This document shows, in pieces, positions 24,113 through 32,924 of a stretch of DNA of 64,000 bases. Below the pieces are notes generated by a model. The model ran no database searches and was not told the DNA's origin. It was given only the letters and a program-made list of their open reading frames with translations. Positions within the stretch are counted from its first letter, which is position 1; the number at the start of each line of letters is the position of its first letter. Position numbers and translations under genes: made by a program. The stretch lies in the NCBI RefSeq assembly GCF_001512295.1, contig NZ_LNUP01000002.1:682163-746162 (forward strand), read 5' to 3'. This stretch comes from Pseudomonas sp. EpS/L25 (GTDB lineage Bacteria; Pseudomonadota; Gammaproteobacteria; Pseudomonadales; Pseudomonadaceae).

Positions 24113-25033
24113 ATGATAAGAATAGCCATCGTCGGTTTGGGCAAGATCGCCCGTGACCAGCACCTGCCGGCGCTCCAGAGCAATCCCGACTACGAACTGG
24201 TCGCCGTGGCCAGCCGCAACGCCCAGCTGGAGGGCGTTGCCCACTACCCTAGCCTGAGCGCCCTGCTGGAAGACGGCCCGCCCATCGACGCCGTGTCCCT
24301 CTGCGCTCCAGCGGCGGTGCGCTACGAACAGGCCCGCGAGGCGCTGGCCGCCGGCAAGCACGTGATGCTGGAAAAGCCCCCGGGCGCGACCCTGAGCGAG
24401 GTGGAGGCCCTGGCGCGCCAGGCCGAGGCGGCGGGTCTGTCGCTGTTCGCCACCTGGCACTCCCGCCATGCCCAGGGCGTGCAGCCGGCGCGCGAATGGC
24501 TGGAAGACAAGCGCATCCAAGGGGTGCGTATCGAGTGGAAGGAAGACGTGCGCGTCTGGCACCCGGGCCAGGCCTGGATCTGGCAGCCGGGTGGCATGGG
24601 CGTGTTCGATCCGGGCATCAATGCCCTGTCCATCGTCACCGCCATCCTGCCGCGGCCGTTCTTCCTCAAGGAGGCGACGCTGCAGGTACCGGGTAACTGC
24701 CAGACCCCGGTGGCCGCGCAACTGGCCTTTGTCGACAGCGCTGGCGTGCCCATCGCCGCCGACTTCGACTTCCTGCAGACCGGCCCCCAGACCTGGGACA
24801 TCCACGTCGACACCGAGGCCGGTCGCCTGACCCTGAGCAAGGGCGGCAGCGAGCTGTACCTGGACGGCCAGCTGACCCACCAGGGCCCCGACCGGGAATA
24901 CGCCGGCCTCTATGCCCGCTTCGCCGAGCTGGTCGCCCAGAACCGCTCCGACGTGGACGTGGCCCCGCTGCGCCACGTGGCCGACGCCTTTCTCTATGGC
25001 CGGCGCGAGACGGTGGCGGATTTTCACGAGTAG
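24113..25033 (+). CDS. gal: D-galactose 1-dehydrogenase-like Gfo/Idh/MocA oxidoreductase
   Basis: A 306-residue NAD(P)-dependent dehydrogenase. The Rossmann motif IVGLGKIARDQH lies at residues ~6-17, the conserved EKPPGAT near 89-95 and substrate-site words WKEDVRVWHPGQ and FDPGINALSI in the C-terminal half. This pattern fits the D-galactose/L-arabinose 1-dehydrogenase group (about 304-310 residues), which opens the oxidative aldose pathway by making the lactone. The ATG has GAGGA six bases upstream. No other pathway genes are adjacent, so sugar preference is inferred from family resemblance. Confidence 0.85.
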   Translation: MIRIAIVGLGKIARDQHLPALQSNPDYELVAVASRNAQLEGVAHYPSLSALLEDGPPIDAVSLCAPAAVRYEQAREALAAGKHVMLEKPPGATLSEVEALARQAEAAGLSLFATWHSRHAQGVQPAREWLEDKRIQGVRIEWKEDVRVWHPGQAWIWQPGGMGVFDPGINALSIVTAILPRPFFLKEATLQVPGNCQTPVAAQLAFVDSAGVPIAADFDFLQTGPQTWDIHVDTEAGRLTLSKGGSELYLDGQLTHQGPDREYAGLYARFAELVAQNRSDVDVAPLRHVADAFLYGRRETVADFHE

Positions 25034-25035
25034 GG

Positions 25036-25122
25036 CCTCCCTCACCCCGGCCCTCTCCCCGGTGGAGAGGGGTGGCATGGTGGGCTCTTGTAGGTTGGGC
25101 TGAGCGCAGCGAAGCCCAACAG
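25036..25122. repeat. Short intergenic repeats (CCCTCACCCC tract and TAGGTTGGG unit)
   Basis: CCTCACCCCGGCCCTCTCCC with a GGTGGAGAGGGG return arm, then TAGGTTGGGCTGAGCGCAGC at about 25091. Both motifs recur at 26.8-27.2 kb, and the first also at 53.5 kb. They are typical Pseudomonas dispersed intergenic sequences. Confidence 0.7.
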
Positions 25123-25141
25123 GGCTACGCCTCGCATCCCC

Positions 25142-25750
25142 TCATAGGCTCGTCCACAACAAACGGATGGCCATGCTGAAAAAGGCGCAGGCGAAACCGA
25201 TACTCAGGCCTTGCGCCAGGCGCGGGCTGGCAACCAGGCGCGTCCTCATCTGCGCTGCAAGCAGGCCGTACAGGGTGAATACCACCCACGTCATGCCCAT
25301 GAACACGCCGGACAGAAGCAGCGCCTGGGTGAGCGGCGCGGCAGATTGCCGGTCCAGGAATTGCGGCAAATAGGCAAGAAAGAACAGGGTTAGCTTGGGA
25401 TTGAACAGGTTCAGCAGGACGGCTTGCCGGATGATCTGTCGATCCCCGTTGGGATAGGTGGCGCCCGTGCTCCAGGCGCTGGCATTGCGGATCTGCCGAT
25501 AGGCCAGGTAGAGCAGATAGGTCACTCCCAGATAGCGCAGGCCCTCCAGCACTAGCGGCCGGGCTTGTAGCAGCGCTGTCAGGCCACAAAGGGTCAGCAG
25601 CAGGTGAGGCAGGATTCCGAGGGTACAACCTGCGGCGGCCAACAGCGCGGCGCGGCGTCCATAGGTAGTGCCGACCGCTATCGTCAGCAGGGCGCCTGTC
25701 CCTGGCGACGCGACCACGATGAAGGTAGTCAGCAAGAAGTCGAGTGTCAT
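25142..25750 (-). CDS. LysE/RhtB-family amino-acid exporter
   Basis: A 202-residue membrane protein with about six helices. The N-terminal FLLTTFIVVASPGTGALLT and the later LLNLFNPKLTLFFLAYLPQF are the standard LysE-family signatures (ASPGP-like and NPK). Such proteins export amino acids or related metabolites. An AraC-type regulator gene lies 163 bp upstream on the same strand and may control it. Confidence 0.9.
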   Translation of the reverse strand: MTLDFLLTTFIVVASPGTGALLTIAVGTTYGRRAALLAAAGCTLGILPHLLLTLCGLTALLQARPLVLEGLRYLGVTYLLYLAYRQIRNASAWSTGATYPNGDRQIIRQAVLLNLFNPKLTLFFLAYLPQFLDRQSAAPLTQALLLSGVFMGMTWVVFTLYGLLAAQMRTRLVASPRLAQGLSIGFACAFFSMAIRLLWTSL

Positions 25751-25913
25751 GACTGTTGACTCGCCCCAGAAAACGCCTGGCCTATCACGGCTACCCAGGC
25801 ACCAAGGTCGATGTCTGTAGCTTTCTGGCGCGAGGCCGGGAAGTAATCTTTGAATGCGTGCACGGCTGATACCTGTCAGGGAAACAGGGTCTTAGCCTGG
25901 CCGGCGTTGGCAT

Positions 25914-26750
25914 TCAGCGTCTTGAACGAAATTGCAGGCTGACTGATGCCTTGGCGTAGGCACCGGGCGGGTAACCGTAGGTACGCTTGAACAGTCGAGT
26001 GAGATGGCTCTGATCGGCGAAGCCCGAAGCCGCAGCGCTTTCGACCAACGACATGCCCCCCAAGATCAGCCGGCGTGCCTGCTGCAGCCGGCGCTGAGTG
26101 AGATAGGCGTGGGGGGTAAGTCCTGTTGCCCGGGTGAAGGCGCGGAGCAACTGATAGCGGCTCAGCTCGGCAGTCTCAGCCAACTGGGCGAGGGTAGGAG
26201 CTTTCAGCGGAGCTTCATCGAGCTGCTCTCGTGCCCGGACAATACCGGCTGGAATGGCACAGCGTTCCAGTAGTCGAGGCTGGAGCAAACCACTTAGCAA
26301 CAGGATGAGGCTTTGTTCCCATGCCAAGGGGCTGGCCTCGCTGTCCGGGCTCACCGTAGCGATGAAGGCGTTGGCGAAGCCCTGTGACAGGCGTCTATCG
26401 GCAATACGCGGTTGGCTGAATTCCACCTGGCGGGCGTGCCCGAGAACATCCTGTCCCACGTCGGCGACCAGGCTGGGATGCAGATAGAGCATGCGCCAGG
26501 CGCGGCCGGTTTCATCAAAGGGCGTCCCGTCGTGTACCTCGCCGGGATTCACCGTGATGACATCTCCTGGACCGGCCTCGACCAGCCCTCGACCGCTCAG
26601 GGATTTCTGCGCGCCCCGGTGGATCAGGTCGATACCGAAGTCGTCATGGGTATGACGGGCGAAGGTGCAGGACGTATCGGCCACCATCGCTTCAATGCCT
26701 GGTTGCTTGCAGGGCAGCGGTCGCACGAAAGAGGATTTGCTGGGCGCCAT
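25914..26750 (-). CDS. AraC-family transcriptional regulator
   Basis: A 278-residue regulator with an N-terminal cupin-like effector domain (ARHTHDDFGIDLI, NPGEVHDGTPF) and a C-terminal pair of helix-turn-helices (ELSRYQLLRAFTRATGLTPHAYL, and GFADQSHLTRLFKRTYGYPPGAY region, residues ~195-265). This AraC type often stands beside a LysE-family exporter, as here, and activates it. The inducer is unknown. Confidence 0.9.
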   Translation of the reverse strand: MAPSKSSFVRPLPCKQPGIEAMVADTSCTFARHTHDDFGIDLIHRGAQKSLSGRGLVEAGPGDVITVNPGEVHDGTPFDETGRAWRMLYLHPSLVADVGQDVLGHARQVEFSQPRIADRRLSQGFANAFIATVSPDSEASPLAWEQSLILLLSGLLQPRLLERCAIPAGIVRAREQLDEAPLKAPTLAQLAETAELSRYQLLRAFTRATGLTPHAYLTQRRLQQARRLILGGMSLVESAAASGFADQSHLTRLFKRTYGYPPGAYAKASVSLQFRSRR

Positions 26751-26866
26751 GATCGATCCTGACTGATCGGAAGGCTCAGCATGCGTTTTTTAGCGGTGAT
26801 TGTCGCCACGTTGAGCCTTTGAAACTGCCCTCTCCCAGAGAGAGGGGCGTCAAGGCGGGGCTCGTG

Positions 26867-27099
26867 TAGGTTGGGTTGCGCAAAGCGAAGCCTAACGGGG
26901 CTTGGCTGTTGGGCTTCGACGGTGGAGCCGTCTCAACCCAACCTATGAGTTAGCGGTCCCTCACCCCAACCTTCACTAGGGGAGAGGGGGCGTCCAGAGC
27001 CACCGCTGCGTTTTCGTAGGTTGGGTTGAGCGAAGCGAAGCCCAACAAGGGTGTCTGGCATGTTGGGCTTCGACGATAGAGCCGTCTCAGCCCAACCTA
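26867..27099. repeat. Two tandem TAGGTTGGG inverted-repeat units
   Basis: Unit one (26867-26945) starts TAGGTTGGGTTG and ends CAACCCAACCTA. Unit two (27017-27099) has the same ends and the same inner words (GCGAAGC, TTGGGCTTCGACG, GAGCCGTCTCA). A CCCTCACCCCAACC/GGGGAGAGGG tract separates them and another follows. The gap 26751-27201 holds only these repeats plus GTGGAAAACGGCGCAGCC near 27167, which recurs in inverse near 37802. No gene is seen. Confidence 0.8.
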
Positions 27100-27201
27100 C
27101 GGTTCAGTAGCCTCCCTCACCCCAGCCCTCTTCCCGAGGGAGAGGGGCGCTCAGCCCCGGCGTAGGGTGGAAAACGGCGCAGCCTTTTCCACGCGGGCGT
27201 A

Positions 27202-28290
27202 TCAACGCCGCTCCAGCAACACCCCACTCTCCATGTGGTGGGTCCAGGGGAACTGGTCGAACAGGGCACTGCGGGTGATGCGGTGGGTGTCGTGCAGCTG
27301 GGCGATGTTCTCGGCCAGGGTCTCCGGGTTGCAGGAGATGTAGAGGATGCGTTCGACGCGGCGGGTCAGCTCGCAGGTATCCGGGTCCATGCCGGCGCGA
27401 GGCGGGTCGACGAAGACGGTACCGAAGCGGTAGCTCTTCAGATCCACGCCGGCCAGGCGGCGGAAGGGGCGGACGTCGTTGAGCGCCTGGGTCAGTTCCT
27501 CGGCGGAGAGCCGCACCAGGCTGACGTTGTCCACGCCATTGCTGGCCAGGTTGTGCAGGGCTGCATTGACCGAGGTCTTGCTCACCTCGGTGGCCAGCAC
27601 CTTACGCACGCGGCTGGCCAGCGGCAGGGTGAAGTTGCCGTTGCCGCAATAGAGCTCCAGCAGGTCGTCCTCGCGCTCGCCCAGGGCGGCGTGGGCCCAG
27701 GTCAGCATCTTCTGGTTGACCGTGCCATTGGGCTGGGTGAAGCCGCCTTCCGGTTGCAGATAGCTATAGGTCTTCCCAGCCACTTCCAGTTCCTCGATCA
27801 CATGGCCACGGCCGATCACCAGGCGCTGGCCGCGGGAGCGGCCGATCAGGCTGACGCCGAGGTCGGCGGCCAGGCGCTCGGCGGCGGCTTGCCAGGCGGC
27901 GTCCAGCGGACGGTGGTAGGCCAGGGTGATGAGGGCGTCGCCACTCAGGGTGGTGAGGAATTCCACCTGGAACAGCTTGAACGACAGCGCCACGTCCGCC
28001 TGCCAGCCGGCCTTGAGGCGCGGCATCAGGTCGTTGATGCGCTGGCTGGCGATGGGAAAGGCTTCGATGAGGATCGGCGTGTGCTTGTCGCCCGGGGCGA
28101 ACATGGCGTAGTGGCGCTCCTCGTTTTCCCGCCACAGGCGGAATTCGGCGCGCAGCCGGTAGTGCTGCAGCGGCGAGGCGAAGACTTCGGGCTCAGGCGC
28201 CTGGAAGGGCGCCAGCAGTTCGCGCAGGCGGTCGGCCTTGGCGTCGAGTTGAGCCTGGTAGTCGGCGGGAGCGAAGGAGGGTTGGGACAT
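27202..28290 (-). CDS. trmA: tRNA (uracil-5-)-methyltransferase
   Basis: About 362 residues from the ATG at 28290 (MSQPSFAP), close to E. coli TrmA (366). It makes 5-methyluridine at position 54 of tRNA using S-adenosylmethionine. Visible motifs are the SAM loop [15 protein letters not shown] near residue 213, DPPRAGMD near 292 and the catalytic Cys in [13 protein letters not shown] near 317. The C-terminus ends [12 protein letters not shown] as in the family. A longer frame upstream overlaps a repeat element and has no start support. Confidence 0.95.
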   Translation of the reverse strand: MSQPSFAPADYQAQLDAKADRLRELLAPFQAPEPEVFASPLQHYRLRAEFRLWRENEERHYAMFAPGDKHTPILIEAFPIASQRINDLMPRLKAGWQADVALSFKLFQVEFLTTLSGDALITLAYHRPLDAAWQAAAERLAADLGVSLIGRSRGQRLVIGRGHVIEELEVAGKTYSYLQPEGGFTQPNGTVNQKMLTWAHAALGEREDDLLELYCGNGNFTLPLASRVRKVLATEVSKTSVNAALHNLASNGVDNVSLVRLSAEELTQALNDVRPFRRLAGVDLKSYRFGTVFVDPPRAGMDPDTCELTRRVERILYISCNPETLAENIAQLHDTHRITRSALFDQFPWTHHMESGVLLERR

Positions 28291-28320
28291 GGGTAGATCC
28301 GCAGCAGGGGGGTAAGAGGC

Positions 28321-28505
28321 TTTTCGATGTCTTGCGAGCCAAAGACGGGCAAGGCCTGGGCGGTCCCGCAAAAACAGCCGAGAGGACCGGGCACGCGGGC
28401 GAGTTTACAAGTAATGAATGAGCATTGCGTCGGGGTCGCCTGGACCGGGTGGGTGATCCGGGCCACTTTCCACGCCGTTTGGCCGACGCGTAGCGGAGGT
28501 CGAGC
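28321..28505 (+). repeat. Family A element, copy 3
   Basis: Same orientation as copy 2: TCTTGCGAGCCAAAGACGGG near the left end, the core GTTTACAAGTAATGAATGAG at about 28403-28422, and the right block CACGCCGTTTGGCCGACGCG near 28471-28490. The termini are more decayed than in copies 1 and 2. It occupies most of the gap between trmA and the purine permease gene. Confidence 0.75.
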
Positions 28506-28554
28506 AGGCGCCGAGGCGGGGGATACCTCGGGGCCGGAGCCCCGAGGGGAGGGG

Positions 28555-29850
28555 TCAGGCGTTGAACCAGCCCAGCTTGATGACGAACAGGATCGACAGC
28601 ACGATCAGTGCCGAATTCAGCTCGCGGGTGCGGCCGGAGAGCAGCTTGATGACGGTCCAGGTGATGAAGCCGAAGGCGATGCCGTTGGCGATGGAATAGG
28701 TCAGCGGCATGGCCAGGGCGGTGACCAGCACCGGGGCGGCGGTGGTCAGATCGTCCCACTCGATCTCGGCCAGGCCCGACGTCATCAGCACGGCGATGAA
28801 GAACAGCGCCGGGGCGGTGGCGAAGGCCGGCACGCTACCGGCCAGGGGCGCGAAGAACAGCGCCAGCAGGAACAGCACGGCGACCACCACGGCGGTAAGA
28901 CCGGTCCGGCCACCGGCGGAGACGCCCGCGGCGGATTCGATGTAGCTGGTGGTGGTGGAGGTGCCCAGCAGCGAGCCGAACATGGCGGCGGAGCTATCGG
29001 CGATCAGGGCGCGGCCCATCTTCGGCAGGTGGCCGTCCTTGCCCATCAGGCCGGCGCGTTTGGCCACGCCGATCAGGGTGCCGGAGTTGTCGAACAGGTC
29101 GACGAACAGGAAGGCGAAGATGACGCTGATCAGGCCGACGTCCAGGGCGCCCTTGATGTCCAGCTGCAGGAAGGTCGGCGCCAGCGACGGCGGCATGGAC
29201 ACCAGGCCGCCGAAGGCGCTGACGCCCAGGGCGATGGCGATGACGGTGACCGCCAGGATGCCGATCAGCACCGCGCCGGTGACCTTGCGCGCCTCCAGCA
29301 CGACGATCAGGAAGAAGCCGAGGATGGCCAGCAGCGGACCGGGCTTGGACAGGTCGCCGAGGCCGACCAGGGTGGCCGGATTGCCGACCACGATGCCGGC
29401 GGTCTGCAGGGCGATCAGCGCCAGGAACAGGCCGATGCCGGCGGCGATACCCGAGCGCAGCGGCAGCGGGATGCTGTTGATGATCCATTCACGGATGCGG
29501 AAGATCGACAGCAGGAAGAACATCAGCGCCGAGAGGAATACCGCACCCAGGGCCACCTGCCAGGTATGACCCAGGTGCAGCACCACGGTGTAGGTGAAGA
29601 AGGCGTTGAGGCCCATGCCCGGGGCGAGGGCGATGGGGTAGTTGGCGATGAGCCCCATGAGCGCCGAGCCGATGGCCGCGGCCAGGCAGGTGGCGACGAA
29701 GATCGCGCCCTTGTCCATGCCGGTCGCGCCGAGGATGCTCGGGTTGACGAACAGGATGTAGGCCATGGCCAGGAAGGTGGTGACCCCGGCCAGCAGTTCG
29801 GTGCGGACGGAGGTGTTGTGAGCCTTGAGTTGGAAGAGTCTTTCCAGCAT
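28555..29850 (-). CDS. NCS2/AzgA-type purine (guanine/hypoxanthine/adenine) permease
   Basis: A 431-residue membrane protein with about 12-14 helices. AGVTTFLAMAYILFVNPSIL near the N-terminus, MGLNAFFTYTVV near residues 78-90 and DLFDNSGTLIGVAKRAGL and GTSTTTSYIESAAGVSAGGR in the second half are signatures of the AzgA-like branch, which takes up adenine, guanine and hypoxanthine with protons. Which purine it prefers cannot be read. It appears to be a single-gene unit. Confidence 0.9.
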   Translation of the reverse strand: MLERLFQLKAHNTSVRTELLAGVTTFLAMAYILFVNPSILGATGMDKGAIFVATCLAAAIGSALMGLIANYPIALAPGMGLNAFFTYTVVLHLGHTWQVALGAVFLSALMFFLLSIFRIREWIINSIPLPLRSGIAAGIGLFLALIALQTAGIVVGNPATLVGLGDLSKPGPLLAILGFFLIVVLEARKVTGAVLIGILAVTVIAIALGVSAFGGLVSMPPSLAPTFLQLDIKGALDVGLISVIFAFLFVDLFDNSGTLIGVAKRAGLMGKDGHLPKMGRALIADSSAAMFGSLLGTSTTTSYIESAAGVSAGGRTGLTAVVVAVLFLLALFFAPLAGSVPAFATAPALFFIAVLMTSGLAEIEWDDLTTAAPVLVTALAMPLTYSIANGIAFGFITWTVIKLLSGRTRELNSALIVLSILFVIKLGWFNA

Positions 29851-29973
29851 GGGATGCCTCGTACGCGCCGGTCTGATCGGAAAAAACGGCGCGCATCATA
29901 ACAGTTCGGTTGACACGGGTAAGACCCAGGGCCTACCCCCAAATCGGCATCAGATCGAGCACTGACCGGTTGG

Positions 29974-31365
29974 TCAACTTTCAGGGGCATGGCCGCTGAC
30001 CGAATCGCCTGCATTGCGGGCCAGGCGGAAGGCATCCAGGGTGCTCAGGATGCCGAGCACGGCCACTATGCAAAAGGCTAGCCGAAAGTCCGTCAGCTGC
30101 GGATCGAGGTGCCCGTGCCACTCCATCGAGGCGCGCAGCAGCAGGGCGGCAACGGCCACGCCGAGGCCCATGGCGAGCTGGAAATTGGTGCTGAAGAGGG
30201 TGGAGGCATGGCTCATCTGCGGCTTGGGGATATCGGCGAAGGCCAGGGCGTTGCCGGCAGTGAATTGCAGCGAACGGAACACTCCGCTGGCGAATAGCAG
30301 GAGCATGATCAGTGGCAGCGGCCAGGCCGGCGTGAGCAGGCCACAGGCCAGCAGGCTGAGCGCACTGAGCAGGCCGTTCACCGTGAGGATGCGGCGCAGG
30401 CCGAAACGGCGCATGGCGGCGGTGGTGAAGGGTTTGGCTGCCAGGTTGCCGGCGAACAGCGCCAGCAGCAGCAGGCCCGCCTGGAAGGCGTCCAGGCCGA
30501 AAGAGAGCTGGAACATCAGCGGCAGCAGGAAGGGCGCGGTGGCGATGGTGACGCGGAACAGTCCGCCGCCGAGGATGGAGGCGCGGTAGGTCGGAATGCG
30601 CAGTGTGCCAAAATCGATCAGCGGTCGTTCGATGCGTACCATGTGGCGCACCGCTTTGGTGCCAAGAATCAGTCCAATCCCCATCCAGGCAAGGTTGCTG
30701 CCCAGGCTGCCTTGATTCTGGCCGAGGCGTTCCACGCCCCACATGAAGGCAACGCAGGCGCCACCCAGTAGCAGGAACCCGCGCCAATCCAACGGATGGC
30801 GCTGGGTCGGCAGGTCGGCGGGCACCAGTCGCCAGGCCAGCAGCAGAGCGATCAGGCCCAGCGGCAGGTTGAGATAGAAGATCCAGCGCCAGTCGGCATA
30901 GGTGGTGATCAGGCCGCCCAGGGGCGGGCCCAGCACGGGCGCCACCAGACCGGGCCAGGTGATGAGCGCGATGGCCCGCACCAGTTCGTGCTTCTCCGTC
31001 ACCTGCAGCACCACGAGGCGCCCCACGGGCACCATCAGGGCACCACCGATGCCCTGGAGGATGCGCGCGGCGATGAACTGTTCCAGGGACTGGGCCATCC
31101 CGCAGAGCAAGGAGGCCAGGGTGAAGACGCCAATAGCCAGGGTAAAGACCGGCCGCGGACCGAAGCGCTCAGCGATCCAGCCGCTCACGGGAATACCGAC
31201 GGCGATGGCCAGCAGGTAGGCGCTGATGCCCAGGTTGAGGTCCACCGGATCGCGACCGAAGGACAGGGCCATCTGCGGCAGGGCCGTGGCGATGACGGTG
31301 GCGTCGAGGTTTTCCATGAAGAAGGTGAAGCTCACCAGGCAGGCGAGCAGCTTCCAGCGTTCCAT
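29974..31365 (-). CDS. MFS multidrug transporter, DHA2 (EmrB/QacA-like) family
   Basis: About 463 residues from the ATG at 31365 (MERWKLLACLV). Roughly 14 helices are seen, with the acidic helix-1 motif FTFFMENLDATVIATALPQM, the loop GWIAERFGPRPVF and the antiporter motif GLVAPVLGPPLGGLI near residues 135-150. These mark the DHA2 drug-proton antiporters. Substrate is unknown. No membrane-fusion partner gene is adjacent, so it probably acts alone at the inner membrane. Confidence 0.9.
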   Translation of the reverse strand: MERWKLLACLVSFTFFMENLDATVIATALPQMALSFGRDPVDLNLGISAYLLAIAVGIPVSGWIAERFGPRPVFTLAIGVFTLASLLCGMAQSLEQFIAARILQGIGGALMVPVGRLVVLQVTEKHELVRAIALITWPGLVAPVLGPPLGGLITTYADWRWIFYLNLPLGLIALLLAWRLVPADLPTQRHPLDWRGFLLLGGACVAFMWGVERLGQNQGSLGSNLAWMGIGLILGTKAVRHMVRIERPLIDFGTLRIPTYRASILGGGLFRVTIATAPFLLPLMFQLSFGLDAFQAGLLLLALFAGNLAAKPFTTAAMRRFGLRRILTVNGLLSALSLLACGLLTPAWPLPLIMLLLFASGVFRSLQFTAGNALAFADIPKPQMSHASTLFSTNFQLAMGLGVAVAALLLRASMEWHGHLDPQLTDFRLAFCIVAVLGILSTLDAFRLARNAGDSVSGHAPES

Positions 31366-31546
31366 GAACAGGCTTTCTGGCGGAAGAGGTGGGCTACTCT
31401 GCCTGACGTGCCCCGGTGGGCGCCAGTCCGCTGTCCCTGGCGTGTACACGAAAAGTCAGTGGATTGGCCTGCGCCTGCCGGGTCGGGCTGCTACAGTCAG
31501 CAGAAGACTGGTTCGATAGTCGTCAGCGCCGCGAGGAAGCCGTTGC

Positions 31547-31801
31547 ATGAAGGACGTGATAGACCGCCACATCATGGTGATGGCCGAGGCCAAGCGCCTG
31601 CTCGAACGCGGTAGCCAGGCCAAGCGACAGCACCAACGCTATTTCCTCAACTTTCTGACCCTGCGTCAGGAAACCTCGCGGCTCACCCAGCAGGCCTTCC
31701 GGCTGAGCTGCTCCCTGGACGCCTTCTCCACCGACCGCTCGCGGCAATTGCCCCCGGTGCTGACCCTGGTGAAGACCGCGGAAGAGTCTTCGCCGAGCTA
31801 G
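31547..31801 (+). CDS. Small hypothetical protein, 84 residues
   Basis: Not recognised. It is charged and helix-prone (MVMAEAKRLLERGSQAKRQH) with no signal peptide or membrane helix and no cysteine pair. The ATG has AGGAAG about eight bases upstream, codon use is like its neighbours, and it is divergent from the MFS gene. Its stop codon overlaps the first base of a family B repeat. Confidence 0.6.
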   Translation: MKDVIDRHIMVMAEAKRLLERGSQAKRQHQRYFLNFLTLRQETSRLTQQAFRLSCSLDAFSTDRSRQLPPVLTLVKTAEESSPS

Positions 31802-31992
31802 TGTGGTGTTCCAGACGTTGACTACACAATTTTGGCGGCGCTTTTTGTCCGCAGCGGCGGACCGCCCTGGACGTCGTTGCCACTCCTCGCCATAGCCCTG
31901 CTATGACTCGTCGCGGCGCCTGGCCCATTCGGGGCGCCGAACCGAACAAAAATCACTCGCCAATTCTTGCGCGAACTTCTGAAACACCACAC
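31801..31992. repeat. Family B element, copy 2: about 192 bp with 19-bp inverted ends
   Basis: Left end GTGTGGTGTTCCAGACGTT (31801-31819); the right end (31974-31992) is its inverse with two mismatches. The inner block TTTTGGCGGCGCTTTTT and the AAAAATCACTCGCCAATTCT block match copy 1 at 16281-16407. It starts at the stop codon of the preceding small gene. No coding frame; MITE-like. Confidence 0.8.
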
Positions 31993-32073
31993 CAGGCGCA
32001 GCGGCCGTATGTATCTGTGGAGCTTTTCCCCTGACCCCGGGGTCATAACCTGGAACGCAGAGGAGATATACCC

Positions 32074-32475
32074 ATGATCAAACAATCGCTGCTCTCCCTG
32101 GTGCTGGGTACCGTCGTGCTGGGCGGCGCCCTGCAGGCGCAGGCGGCCGAGTCGACGACGCCGGTCAAGCCCGATGCCAACAAGGAAGCCTCGGAGCCTA
32201 CCAGCTCGCAATACCAGAACAAGGTGAACCAGAAGGAAAGCAATCAGGGGGACGAGGCCGTGACCCATGACCCCGACCATCCCACCTTCGAGCTGGAAGA
32301 GGGCGGCCGGGCGCCGCGCAAGTACATCCGCGACGACTACGTGATCAAGGACTGGAAGAAGCACGGCCTCGAACAACCGGGTGAAGACAGCCAGTGGGTG
32401 AAGATCGGCGCGGACTATGTCCTGATCAAGCGCAGCAACGGGGTGATCGATAAGATCGTCAAGGCCAAGCCCTGA
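32074..32475 (+). CDS. Exported RcnB-like small protein
   Basis: A 133-residue protein with a signal peptide (residues 1-24, ending LQAQA), a polar linker and a C-terminal RcnB-type domain (YVIKDWKKHGLEQP, WVKIGADYVLIKRSNG, residues ~90-128). RcnB is a periplasmic factor in nickel/cobalt balance in E. coli, but many Pseudomonas proteins with this domain have no known role. AGGAG precedes the ATG by eight bases. No metal-efflux gene is adjacent. Confidence 0.8.
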   Translation: MIKQSLLSLVLGTVVLGGALQAQAAESTTPVKPDANKEASEPTSSQYQNKVNQKESNQGDEAVTHDPDHPTFELEEGGRAPRKYIRDDYVIKDWKKHGLEQPGEDSQWVKIGADYVLIKRSNGVIDKIVKAKP

Positions 32476-32559
32476 AGTTCGGCCAGGGCCGATGCGCCCT
32501 TGGCCCTGGCAATCATATGACTACCGCGTCATGCTGAAACGCCCATCCGGAGTTCCAGC

Positions 32560-32862
32560 ATGACCACCGAGATCCGCGTAGTCGCCATCCTGCAAGCCCG
32601 GCCCGGTCAGGCCATCGCGGTCGAGCGCGCCCTGAGTGCCATCGTCGCCCCCTCCCGCGCCGAGGCGGCCTGCCATTTCTACACCCCGCACCGCGATCCA
32701 GGCCATGAAGGTCGCTATGTCTTCATCGAGCGCTGGGCCAGTCGCGAGGCCCTGGCCGAGCACGAGCAAACTCCCCACTTCAAGCGGCTGCTGGCCGATC
32801 TGGACGGTCTGCTGGTCGAGGCGCCGCAGATCATGATCCTTGAGGAGCTGCCGCTGGCCTGA
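32560..32862 (+). CDS. Antibiotic-biosynthesis-monooxygenase (ABM/YgiN-like) domain protein
   Basis: A 100-residue ferredoxin-like-fold protein. The pattern VVAILQARPGQAIAVERAL, then FYTPHRDP, FIERWASREALAEHEQTPHF is typical of the ABM family (putative quinol monooxygenases). These small dimeric enzymes oxidise quinols or related ring compounds without cofactors; the substrate here is unknown. It stands alone between the RcnB-like and PhoD-like genes. Confidence 0.85.
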   Translation: MTTEIRVVAILQARPGQAIAVERALSAIVAPSRAEAACHFYTPHRDPGHEGRYVFIERWASREALAEHEQTPHFKRLLADLDGLLVEAPQIMILEELPLA

Positions 32863-32924
32863 GGCGTACGACATCCCGCTGTCACCCGCCTGCGCCATGC
32901 TGGGGTCTTTGCCCGGAGTCCTGG

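Noticed and set aside
26800..27190. CRISPR array from the repeated units near 27 kb
   Set aside because: Units are about 80 bp, are internally inverted and have no uniform short repeats with unique spacers; no cas genes nearby.
28327..29901. A 524-codon plus-strand frame rich in Gln, Gly and His over the purine permease
   Set aside because: Antisense artefact of GC-rich membrane-protein coding DNA.
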